Positions 1 to 11,000 of a stretch of 33,504 nt of DNA are shown piece by piece. Source of the DNA: Pirellulales bacterium (GTDB taxonomy: Bacteria; Planctomycetota; Planctomycetia; Pirellulales; JADZDJ01); contig DASRSD010000074.1 in the NCBI GenBank assembly GCA_035656635.1, positions 1 to 33,504 of the forward strand, written 5' to 3'. Each line of letters starts with the position of its first letter. The first letter of the stretch is position 1. The notes beneath the pieces were generated by a model, which did not search any database, was not told the origin of the DNA, and worked only from the letters and a program-made list of their open reading frames with translations. Position numbers and translations under genes: made by a program.

Positions 1-513
1 TCCACCCCGTCCGAGACCATCCTCGCTGCACCCGCGAATCCCCCTGCTGCACTGCCGCAGCAGGATGCACAATTGTTGCCGGCAGACGCGACAGCTTCTC
101 AACCGCCTGTTTCAACAACTCCCCTGCTCCTTTCGGAAGACATTTCGATTGTGAATGCTCAAGCGGACAGTGAGCCGGTGGCAAGCAATTTCTCGACAAG
201 TAGAAGCACATTATTTGTCCCAGCTGTATTTATCCCGGCTGTAGTCCCGGATGGGGCGGCGCCCTCGGACGTGACAGAACTCGAATTGCAGAGCAATTCT
301 GTTCATGAAAATTCGGCGATTTCCGCGACAGCCACCCATCTAGCACAGTTGCAGCTTGCGCCTTGGGCAGCCGTCGATGGTTATTTTGCAGCGCTGGATT
401 CGCGGGCGAATCTGCAATCCCACTCTCGCCAGGTGCACAACTCGCCTGCGGACGCCAGTGACGATGCGCTCGCAGATTTTGGCTCGGAATCGCTTTTGAC
501 TCGCCTGGGTTGA
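1..513 (+). CDS. C-terminal part of an unidentified, probably secreted protein (5' truncated by window edge)
   Basis: The reading frame is open from the first base of the window to the TGA at 511-513, so the start lies upstream. The visible 170 residues are rich in Ala, Pro, Ser, Thr and Asp and almost free of Cys. They end in a short segment with hydrophobic and aromatic residues (AVDGYFAALDSRA), followed by a polar tail ending LLTRLG. I see no catalytic motif or membrane helix. The composition resembles the C-terminal linkers of large planctomycete surface proteins, but that is only an impression. The gene is followed by a palindromic repeat with a T-run at 555-644 that could end its transcript. 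Codon use and composition look like the neighbouring genes. Confidence 0.6.
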   Translation, partial: STPSETILAAPANPPAALPQQDAQLLPADATASQPPVSTTPLLLSEDISIVNAQADSEPVASNFSTSRSTLFVPAVFIPAVVPDGAAPSDVTELELQSNSVHENSAISATATHLAQLQLAPWAAVDGYFAALDSRANLQSHSRQVHNSPADASDDALADFGSESLLTRLG

Positions 514-554
514 AAATCGATTGCGGGAAAGAGCCGGCCCGGGCCATTCCGCAG

Positions 555-644
555 TGTAGCGACGGCTGTCCCCAGCCGTTTTTCTCGAGTGACACGCCGG
601 TGGCTGGGACAGCCATCACTACATTTTTTTCAAATTAGGCGACG
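555..644. repeat. Dispersed palindromic repeat, copy 1
   Basis: An imperfect inverted repeat. The left arm (555-578) reads TGTAGCGACGGCTGTCCCCA and continues GCCG. The right arm (about 597-623) is its near complement and ends in ACTACA. A T-run and the tail AAATTAGGCGACG (632-644) follow. The same left arm and the same tail recur at 19981-20069, so this is a mobile or amplified repeat unit rather than a chance hairpin. The stem followed by seven T residues may also act as a terminator for the gene ending at 513. Confidence 0.75.
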
Positions 645-756
645 GCGGCGGCATGGTGTGCCTTGAAATTGGACCACCCTATCATGTATATGTGTACACT
701 TTATGGAAAGCGGCAGAAACACTGTCCAAAATGGATCAACTCTCGAGGGCCAAACC

Positions 757-2055
757 ATGACATTCGTCGTCGCCGGCAAAACCTTGCTGGGATTAAACTG
801 CATGCAGCCGTTCGGCTGGGGAACGGTAAGCGGCAACATGTATGCTGCCAATCCGTACCAAAACGGCGGAGTCGATTCGGTCGTCATGTCCAATGCCAGG
901 CTGGCGGCCATCAAAGCGGCAGGATTCGATTTGGTCCGATTGGCCGTCGATCCTGGCACGCTCCTGTCCGCGCCCAGTGCCACGGTGTTGAACAATTTGG
1001 CCGGTCAAATCGCCGCGGGAGTTCAACGCCGCATCACGGCGGGGCTGAAAGTGCTGGTCGATGTCCATTTTATGCAAGGGCCTCCCTTGGCCGGCTGGTC
1101 GTGCAACGACGTGATCGACGGAATTTCCGGGCCGAAGTTCAAGCAAATGATGGCCGCGGTGACGGCGCTGGCCAAAGCGCTGTCGGCATTCGATCCGGCA
1201 AGCGTGGCCTTGGAGTTATTCAACGAGCCACCGCCACTTGCGGCGTTCAATGGCAAAACCGCTTGGGCTTCGCAGCTGATGTTTTATTGGCATGCCATCC
1301 GGGGCGTTTTGCCTAACCATTTTCTCGTTTTAGCGGGCACAAATTATAACGCGCTCGATAATTTTCAAAGCGGCGCCGCTGGCGGCGATGGATTAACTGC
1401 ACTGCCAATCTACGGCTACGACGCCAATACGGGTTATTCCTGGCATGCGTATGAACCAATCGCCGTGGCATTTCAAGGCGAAGCAGGCGAATATCAAGAT
1501 TGCCACCGGTTGACGTTTCCGCCGCAAAACCATCCCGGCGGATTGGCGCAAGCCACTAGCGATTTGAACGCCGCCATCGACGCTGACGCAACTTTGAGTG
1601 CCGCTCAAAAAACGCAGCGCAAATCTGATTTCGCGCAGCCCAATTGGAGTTTTTCTTATCCCCCCTACTTCAAAACGCCGCAGGACGCGAATTGGCTTGC
1701 CAATCGCTACGCCGTGGCCACCGCTTGGGCCGATAAAAATAAACTGGCCCGTTCTCAATTGGGCATAACCGAGTTGGGAATTCGTGGCGATTTGGGTGCG
1801 AATTTGGGGGCCGATCCGGCTTCCATGACCGCATTTCTGGCGGCGCACAAAGCCGCGGCTACGGCTGCCGGCTTCGGCATGTTGGTGATCCACGAGCTGC
1901 AAAATGGGGATGGCTTTGGCGTAATGAACGGCAATTCGTTCGTGCCGGCGGTGATTCAAGGTTTGAAACTGAGCACAATTCAGCCGACGGTTACCGGCGT
2001 GCAAACCGTCATTACCTACAGCGACGGCAGCAGCAAAACCGTGGTCGATGTGTAA
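757..2055 (+). CDS. Glycoside hydrolase family 5-type (cellulase-like) enzyme
   Basis: A 432-residue TIM-barrel glycosidase, likely hydrolysing a beta-linked glucan or mannan by a retaining mechanism. The motif ALELFNEPP carries the expected acid/base Glu157, and LGITELGIRGD carries the candidate nucleophile Glu339. DVHF near residue 100 and WHAYEP near residue 230 are also typical of GH5 barrel strands. I chose ATG 757 because GAGGG lies a few bases upstream and because GKTLLGLNCMQPFGWG then begins the barrel. An in-frame ATG at 703 would add 18 residues of unconvincing sequence. No signal peptide is visible from either start, which is odd for a polysaccharidase. The C-terminus ends in a short Thr/Val/Ser-rich strand. 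It converges on the giant gene with only 18 bp between stop codons. The GH5 subfamily and substrate cannot be read from the sequence. Confidence 0.8.
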   Translation: MTFVVAGKTLLGLNCMQPFGWGTVSGNMYAANPYQNGGVDSVVMSNARLAAIKAAGFDLVRLAVDPGTLLSAPSATVLNNLAGQIAAGVQRRITAGLKVLVDVHFMQGPPLAGWSCNDVIDGISGPKFKQMMAAVTALAKALSAFDPASVALELFNEPPPLAAFNGKTAWASQLMFYWHAIRGVLPNHFLVLAGTNYNALDNFQSGAAGGDGLTALPIYGYDANTGYSWHAYEPIAVAFQGEAGEYQDCHRLTFPPQNHPGGLAQATSDLNAAIDADATLSAAQKTQRKSDFAQPNWSFSYPPYFKTPQDANWLANRYAVATAWADKNKLARSQLGITELGIRGDLGANLGADPASMTAFLAAHKAAATAAGFGMLVIHELQNGDGFGVMNGNSFVPAVIQGLKLSTIQPTVTGVQTVITYSDGSSKTVVDV

Positions 2056-2073
2056 AGCCTACCGCTTGCTAGA

Positions 2074-5000
2074 TTATTTTTTGGGAAGTTGTTCTTGCAA
2101 CGTGCGAATTTGGTTGCCTACGTCGTTAAACCGTTGCGGCCAGTCGGTGTGCTGCAATTTTTCGATGGTTTGCTGCGCGGCGGCCCACTCGTGCTGGTGA
2201 ATTTGTGCTGTGGCCAGCTTGACAAGCCCAGTGGGCTCCAGCGAGCGCAATTTCGCCACGTCGGCCCATTGTGCAATGGCTTCGTCCCATCGATTTTGAT
2301 GCTCGCGAATGGTGGCCAGGGCCGTGTGGTTTTCCGCTTCTTGCGAACCGACTTCGACGATGGAGGTGACGGCCCGTTCCGCTTCGGCCGGCTGATCTTT
2401 CAGCCGATCGGCCAACTTTTCGTACAAGTCGATGTGGTGTTGGTCGTTGGCGATTAACTGCAGCAACTGCCGCGTGGCCTCGGCCCGCTTGCCAAGCTGG
2501 TCGTAGCATTCCAAAAGCGCCTGATCAATTTCTCGATCGTTGGGCTGCAATTGCGCGGCCAGTTGCAACTGCTTGATCGCGGGTTCATACTCTTTGCGGT
2601 CTTTGAATACTTGCCCGATCGCCTTGCGCAAAATGGGGCTGTCTTGCCCGCTTTTGGCCGATTCTTCATCGAGCTGTTTCAAATAGGCTGGCAAGTCTTT
2701 CGACTGGCTGAGCACCGAGTGGAGCGTGTTGAGAACATTTTGCCGCATATCTTGGCGGTTGCCCCAGCAAACAATTGCTCCCGACGCGGCATCGACGGCT
2801 TCCTTGGTGTGCCCGAGAGCTGCTTGCGCGCTGGCCAACGCTTCGTATTGATCGGATAGCCATTGATCGTTCAGCGTCACGCCGCCATTGGCGCGCTGGT
2901 GCAGCGAAATGGCCTCGTTCAAATAACCGACGGCCTGGTCGTACAACTGGCAATCTTTGCAGGTGCGGCCAAGCTCGGCGATGCTTCCTTCCTGCCAGCG
3001 TCCGCCTTGGTGGAAGTGCTCGTCGATTTGCTTGACTAATTCCGCCAATTGATGAGGCTGCTGAGTATGGAAATAAGCTGCCATCAACTGGCAGCGATAG
3101 TGCATGTTGTCCGGATGCTGCTCGATGAGCGGCTCCAGAATTGCAATCGATTCCGCGTGCCGGTTTTGCTGCTGCAAGTAATCGACCAATTGCTCTTGCA
3201 TCCCTTCATCGAGCAGCCCTTGATGCTGGGCGATCAGCAGCATTTCAATCGCGCGTGAAAAGCGGCGCAATCCATCCCACAAGTAATTGGCAATGTACTG
3301 CACGCTGCGTCCGGAATTTTTGCTTGCCGAGTACACTTCTTCGGCCGCCTGGGCGAAGTCGTCCGTCTTTCCCGCCCAAAAGTAACTGTAGTTGATGGCG
3401 TAGACGGTCCGATTACGTGCCTGCCGGCTGCGCAAATCGCGCTGCAATTCGGCGATCACGAGCTTTAAAATCCGGGGCTCTAACTCCTGAATGTCCACGT
3501 GCGTATTCGCGGCTTCTTCGCGGCGCTGTGCCAATTCCCAACCAAAGGCGTTCCACACATTGTTGTAGCCAATGCTTAGCCACGCAGGATATTGTTCCAT
3601 CCGTTCCACAAGGTAACGCAGCTCCGCACGCAGGCCCAATGCTTCGCGGATGACTCCCAGCGGCGCATTGGCGGTATCGTGGTAGCGCGATTGCTGCCGC
3701 GGGAGGACGCCGGGAATAACCTTGAACACGAAATTTCGCAGTTCTTTATTCGCATCGGCGAAATGATGTTGATGAGCAATGGCAAACGTGTTGCACAACC
3801 GCGCGACCGTATCGTGGCGCACGTTTTCATCGGTCGCATGGTCCAGCTGCTTAAGTCCCTCGGCCAACAGATTGTGAAACAGTTCGTCCCCTTTGCCCAG
3901 CGAGACCTCGCCATCGTGATCCAGGGCGTTGTCATACAATTCGAACAGCCGATTATCGAGCCACTTGCGCTGCTGCTCATTTTCCGGCGTGGCCAGATAT
4001 TTCTGCAACACGGTTTCGCCGTCGGCAAAATGCCGCGCACCCTCATACAAATGCACGTAGTCGCCCAGCACGTCGTTATCTTGCGCGGGCCAGCCGTGCG
4101 GATGGGCCAAATCATAACTACGCACTTCGGCCTGCATTTGCTCAATCGCCTCATCATGTTTGTCGTATGACCAGAACAGCAAATTGCTGAGGTGGTTGGT
4201 GATGAGCAAGTGGTCGCGGCTCCCGACAATTGCTTTGCCGCGCAATTCCCGCAGTTCGCGCAGCTGCTCGTCAACCATCGCCGGCTGCGGCAATTTGCCC
4301 AGGCTGTTGAGAAGGCCGGCCATCAAAGCCGGCTCGCCGTTGGCCCAATCGCGGTCGAAAGCCCGCTTCAGCGCTGCCACGCAGGCATCGACATGCGGGC
4401 CGGGCTGATTGAGCACTTCTGCGGAGCGCCGCTGGACCATCGCTTCCAGTAGATCGAGTGCCCGCCCGTCCGTGGTCGTCAATTTTCCTTCGCGCAGTTT
4501 TTGAATTCGGGCAATGATTTCGTCGTTGGCGGCTTCCTTTTGCACGGCGCTGAGAATTTGCCCCTGCACGTTTTGCAAGTAGGGATAAATTTGCTCCGGC
4601 GATCGCCCCACCGCGCCGTCGGGAATGGCCTCCAGCAAACGGAAGTCGCGCGTCGATTCATATAATTGCCGCACGACCCCAAAATAATTTCCCGGTTGCG
4701 ATGTTTTTTCCAGCAGTGCTCGCACGGCGAACAGCGTATCATCGTCCAGCTCCGCTGGCGGCGGCAAATCTCGACGCTGCCAACGATTGTTTATGCCCCA
4801 TAGCGAATTCGTCAAAACGCCTTCCGGCATGCGCTTGAATGCTTCGATCCGGCAGCGATCGTAATCTTCACGCCGATTGTTCACCAAATACCAATTGGCC
4901 AGCGTGCGGTAATCGGGCCCGCTCAGCAACTTGTATTTTTCCGCCGCTTCGAACAGTTGAATGGCCTCCTCCAGCCGGCCGCGCTCGGCCAATAGCAGCG

Positions 5001-8000
5001 CCAACGCCTTCCGCCACGGCGTAGTGGTTTCATCGCTGCGGATCCAGCCGCGCAGTTGCTGTTCCAATTCGTCGGGACGATCCAGCGCCACCAACATCTG
5101 AAATTTCATCGCCCGCCAACCGGCCAAGCGCGGGCCGCCTTGCTCGATACCGGCGTCAATGTATTTCAAAATGCGGTCGATGGTTGCCGGCTGTGCATTG
5201 CGCCGGGCGGCTAAATTCATGGCGGTGATAAACGCCCGTTGACGCAACATCGCATCCAGCAAATTGCGGCGCAGTTGGGCCAGAACGGCATCGGCTGTTT
5301 CGTCCGCTAGTTCCGCTTCGGAATCTTCCTTGAGCTTCGGTGGTGCGTCCCCCAATATCTTCCAGCAAAAGTCTTCCACCTGCGAAAGATTTTGATTCAA
5401 TTGCACGTCGAGATACGCTTGCTCCATGTGCAGCCAGGGCAACAAGGGTAAATCGTGCGGGTCGGACTTGTTTGCGTTTTCGACTTTGGTCGCCTCGGCA
5501 GCCAATCGATCGGAGAGAGCCGCTTTGGAAGCCTTGGCAAATTCGGCTTTTTTATCGCGCAGCTCGATGCGCGTGAGCTGGTCGGTTTTTCCCTCATCGT
5601 GCAATGCTTGCTCGTCGTGCGCTTGCCGAGCGGTAATCATGCCATCCACCAGCCGATACAGCGCTGGAATTTGCACGCCCAGCCGCGCGGTGTCGTCCTC
5701 GGCGGTCGATAATTGATGCCACCACCCGAACGCCTCCTGCTCGTTGGCCTCGGTCCACTTGTGGCTGAGAAGCGCGTCAAACAGCGCGGAAATGTAGCCA
5801 GGCTTGAACTCCTTGGGGGCCGACGCAATCCGCTCGCGCAAAAATGGCAGCAACTCGGCGCTGTCGAAGCGCGCGGCGTAAATCGTCCGCAGCGACTCGC
5901 TGAGCGAATTCTTTTCGTCTTTATCTTCCATGTGCAGCCAGCGCTCGTGCAGCGCATCGGCAATCTTTTTCCAAACGCTGTCGGGAATTTCCGAGGCGTC
6001 TAGCTGCTTGCGGCCGGCAAGCGCCTCGGGCAATTCAATTCTCCCCGACAAAGCCCAACTCACAAAGCTGCCGATTTGCTCCGGCGACAACTTCTCTAAA
6101 TCGCTTTGCAGCAAGCCCAGCACAAAGCCGCGGAAGCGGTCGCAAGCATCGCATTGCGCGAAGCGATAGTCGTTGACAATCCGCTGCACCAGGTCGAAGT
6201 GCCCCTTGTGCTGCGTGAAAAACATCGCAACCTGGGCGAGCGGCTCACCCCAACGCTCGGCCAATTCCTCCCCCTGGTCAATTTGCAAATTCCAGCAATT
6301 TCCCTGTGCGAACGAAATCGCCACATCCAACCGCGCGAGTTGATCGCGCGGGAGCGGGCCTTCCATTTGCGATTCCTTGAGCCACTTTTCCACCAAGGCA
6401 TTGGCTGCCTCAAGCTGATTGTTATAGACCAGCGCCGAAAGATGCTCCTGATACGCGCGGCCATATGGCGGATTGCGCTTGATCCACTCCGTGGTGTAAT
6501 GCAGCAGATCTTCCCAGCGCACTTCGCTGCGATAAAATTCCGCCAGCGCCGCGCGCAGCGATTCATCTTCCCCGTCGGTCCATTCAATCGGGCGATCCAA
6601 TTCTTTCTGCACCCAATCGTAAGCCGCTGGCGATTGGCCGGCCTGCAACAATTTTCGAGCGTATTCAATTTGTCGGTTGACATCCCAGGGGGCTTGCTCG
6701 GCCAGGGTGCGGCGCAGCGCCAGCGCTTCGGCCTGACGATCTAAACTTTCGTAGCAGCCCAACAGCCGCTCCTGCCAGCGCGATTTCAAATCGATATCGG
6801 CCGGCTGTTCGATATAAACCGGCTCCAGAATCTGCACAAATTCCAGAAGCTCTGCCGGGCTGCACACGCTTTGGGCCTGGTCCAGCACAAAATCGGCCAG
6901 GAACACCTGGTGAGGCTGCTTGCCAGCCGCCAGCTTGTGGGCTTCCTCCAGCAAGCGCTGCCGCGCTTCTTCATTGCGGCGAATTGTCGCCAGAATCACG
7001 GTTCGCAGCCAATGCACGCCGGGCTTGTCGGTGGCCGCCTTTTCCGTGGCATCAAGCTGTGAGAGCAATTCGTCCCACTGCTGCAACAGGCAGTTGTATA
7101 GCATCATGGTGATGCGGTCGTCGAAACTGGCCGAGCCATCGGCCACGCGCTGCCGCGCCGTTTTTAGCGGCACGCCTGGCACTTGCAAAAACTGCACTTG
7201 CGGCCGAGCGGCTAATTCCGTTTTCACGCGGGCGGAATAAGCCTGCGGAGCGAGCAAATTCACTTCTAGCTTGGTCTCGCTGGTCTTTTGCCCTTTCGCA
7301 TTGCTGACCAACACACGCCTTGCCAGCAAACTGCCGCCGATATCTACAAAGTCGGAAAATTCAATGGTGTTGGTCACCTTGCCGTCCTGGAATGTTTCGT
7401 CTTTTAGCAAGACGTGCCGGGCCGTGTCGATCAATAATTTCCGTTCCTCCTTGGAATGCTCGAACGTGATCATGAGCTGGGCCCGATTTTCGCCGGCGGA
7501 TTCCACTTTGGCGTGTGAATTACCGCTGAACTGGGCATACGCCGCCGTTTGCGAGTAATCGCTCCAACCCATCGGCAGCGATTTCAATTCCCGCTCGATC
7601 GACTTCCGCGTGCGCCCCAATAATAGCGCTTGCGAAAAAACCAACCGCTCTTTTTCGTCACAATAATTCACAATGATGTGGCTGCTGGGATCTAAAGAGC
7701 GCATGAGCCAGGCGGTAGGAGAATATAAAACCAGGTCGCTGGTTTGGCCGATGTGGCGGCTCCAGCGTGGATCGAACGAATCGGTCGTGCGCACCATTTC
7801 GATGCCGCCGGTCAGCTTCGCCAGCGAGTCAGTGCGCAGCAAGCTTTTGGAAAGCGCAATGGCGTCGGCCGACCACCCTTCCGGTTCTTTCTCCGGCGCC
7901 GGCTTAACCGGCGGAGCCGCCAGTGCCGGAAACAGCGTATTCAGCCAGCCGGTGTACGGCGGCTCGGTGTGCCAATACGGCATCCGTCCATACTCATACA

Positions 8001-11000
8001 CGGGCTTGGCAATCGTGTAGGCGACGTCGCGGGATTTCTGCTCGTACACGGCCGGCGAAAAAAGGGAGTTCAAGTCTAGCCCTTCTCCATCGCCCAATTG
8101 CCCCTCGCCGGCACGTCGACGGTCATAGGCAAAGCCGCGGCCGCCTGTCGGGATTTTTCGCCAAAACGCCGCGTCAGGGTATACCAGCGGCGGCGTTCCC
8201 GGCTCGGACAGTTCGTCCTTGCTCACTTCCGGTAGTCCCATGGCGAGAGGCGTTGTTTCCATTTTCCCGTCGAATTCTGCCGCATCGAGAGGACCGTTGA
8301 ATGTCTTTTGACCAGGCTCTAAATCATCTTCGAGCTGCTGGCCGGCCATGGGATAAAAGGGAATATCGGCCTTGCTGCTGTCGCTCAGCGGCGTTTCGAG
8401 CCCATCCGCCAACAATCCGAAGTCGGAGGAAGACTTAAGTATGTTCATCCGCCTGCCGAAGCCGCCGCCGCCGCCACCGCCGCCAATGCCATTAAATTCA
8501 AATGCAGATTCATCTGTCTGTGCATTCACGCTTGATAAGCCGGAGCGAGGAACGCCAGCGTAGAACAGATTCCCGCCGGAAATCGAAAGATAGCGGGTGT
8601 ACGAATTATTCTCCGCGCTTAGCTGTAATCCGACGCCGCCGGTTGCGATCGGGCCGGCCGTGATGTAGCGGTTGTCCCCCATGAGTGCTTGCAATTGCTG
8701 TTGCAATAGTGGCCCGTTGCGTCCCAAGCCGGCCAGTTCGCGCAGCACTTGGTAGCGCAGCCGCAGCCGCCAATCGCCGGCCTGCTTCATTTGCTTTTGC
8801 AGCAGCTCGAAATTGGCGTTGTCGCGCCCTGCGGCAAAGAATTGTTCCCCATCGCGCATGGTGAATCGCTTTTTCACGCCAAAACGCTCTCGATCGGCAT
8901 CGCTTTCCAACACCAATAGCGACGTGTAAGGAGTAATGATGTGAAATTCTTCCGACAGCGCGATAATTTGATTGTGGATGGCTTCGCTCGGCCCCTGCTG
9001 CAGCAGATGATCTAAATGCTGCCGGGCCCACAATCGCGGAATGAACGAATTGCCGGCTTCCGCATCTTTCAGATTGATTTTCGCCGCGTAACGGACCGTC
9101 TCGGCGCCGCGCTTGGCGGTCACCACCACTTCGCCTTGTTGATCGGCGCCGGTGGGCAAATAGCGGCCCACCAAAATTTGCTGCGTGCCCGCCGGCAGCG
9201 ACGGCAAATGCTCCGGATAAACCGCCGCCACTTGCAGGCCGTGAAATTCCACGTTCACGTCGCGCAAGCTCGGCTGCGTAAGTTCGTTCAGCAGTTCCAA
9301 AGCCACAAGCTGCGGCATGCGCTCCCCGCCAATATTGCGGACCGAGCCATGGCCCACTTCGGCAATTCCGCGCAGCACAATCGCCTCGTACGTATTGCCG
9401 ACGGTCACGGCGTGGAAAGAGCGCTGTGTCGAAGTTGTCGATGTATCCGCTTGCGGCTTAGCGGCATGCTCGTCTGCTTGCGCCGGTTTAGACGATCCGT
9501 CCGCGGGCGTTCCGGCAATCAGTCGGCCCAACCGTTTTACAAAACTGGCCGGATCAGTTTCGCCCGCCGTCACGATGCCATCGCCAATGTATACCACTTG
9601 CGCATCGGTCGGCGCTTGCTTAAGCACGGCGGCAAATGCCTGATCCAAATCGGTCCAGCCCAGCGATACCCGCTTGTCCAAAAATTCTCGCACCTGGGCA
9701 ATGTTTTCCGCCGTGGGCGACATTGCCTCGGGCGAAACCCAAGTGGTGGCGACATCGGCAGCCGCCAATTGGAAGCGATCTTTTTCGCCCAGCGACGACA
9801 ACATTGTGGCCACAAATTCGCTTTGCTGTTTCCGTTTTTCGGCATCCATGGAAGCCGAAGTGTCGCACAGCAGCACCAAATTCAGCGGTTTGCCGTCGGC
9901 GACGACTTCCCGCTGGAAATTTCCTTCCGGTCCGGGCGGCGTCAATTGCAGCAGAAAGTATCCGTCGTCGCCGCGACGATGCGGCACCACCACCACGTCG
10001 GAATTGCGGCTTTCCACTTCGCACACCACTTCAAAATCGCGCTGGGGCGTGTATTCCTGCGCGGCAAAATCGACCTGGGCCGAATGCTCTGTTTGCTCCG
10101 TGCGAACCGAATGCGTGGGGCACGTTACGCTTTTCAGCGGCAACGCGGAATTCACTTGCACCGACAGCGAAAGCTCGCGCAGCGGATGACTGGCCAGCAA
10201 TTCGCTGTGCAGGCCATAGGTGTAACGGTACTTGTTTCCCCGCAGCGGCAGCACTTGGGTATAAACAATTTTGATCCGCTTTTCCGACATCGGCTCGATC
10301 GGAAACACCCGGGCTTTGAACAAATTGCCGCTGGTCCATTCCAACAGGCCGGGATCGCGCTTTTCGCGCAATATGGTTTCGTAAATTTCACGGGCGCGCT
10401 GCTTTTCGACGATGTCGGCTTCCACCAGCGCGTTGCCAATCCACATGCCGAAATCGCTGATCGAAGCATCTTGCGGCAGCGGGAAATAGAACACGCCCTC
10501 CAGCCGTTCCGTGGTGTGATTGACGAACGATTCTTCGATGGTAGTGCGGGCAATTTGATCGCGAATTTCCACGCTGACTTTGTGGTAGCCTACGTCCAGG
10601 GGCTCGTTGGGATGATCGGGCAGATTCACAATCAGCGAGCCGAGCGATTCGTTGCTGGAGGCGCCTTCAAAGCCGGCCAGCCACTGCGGGCGCACTTTTT
10701 CCTCGACCAGTTTTTCATCCCGATTAATTCGCCAAATCTGCTTATTGGCGGCGGCTAACTTCTGGCTCTCTTTCTGCGGACCCAGCAGCTCGAACACAAA
10801 TGCATTATTCTTTTGTCCTTCTCGTTTCGGTGCGTTGTATTGCACCTCGCCCGAATGCAGCCGGGCTTGGGTGGGGGAAATCAATTCCAAGAGCGAACCC
10901 GGCCCCAGCGTTAGCTCCGCTTCGGACGAGAGGCGAATTTTCACGGCGTTGGCGCCGCGAATGTCGGTTCGCAGCCAATCGCCGGTTTTCAATAAGGTTT

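Noticed and set aside
230-619. Minus-strand open frame overlapping the 5' partial gene and palindromic repeat copy 1
   Set aside because: Its beginning is simply a translation of the repeat, and the rest is antisense to the partial gene.
2056-2073. Bidirectional terminator between the convergent GH5 and giant genes
   Set aside because: Only 18 bp with no stem-loop or T-run.
8459-8490. CCGCCGCCG tract as a structural DNA element
   Set aside because: It is in frame and encodes the poly-Gly run of the giant protein; no independent evidence of DNA-level function.
9016-10758. Open frame of about 580 codons opposite the VIT/VWA part of the giant gene
   Set aside because: The composition is His/Arg/Gln-rich and low in motifs, whereas the other strand encodes recognisable VIT and VWA domains.
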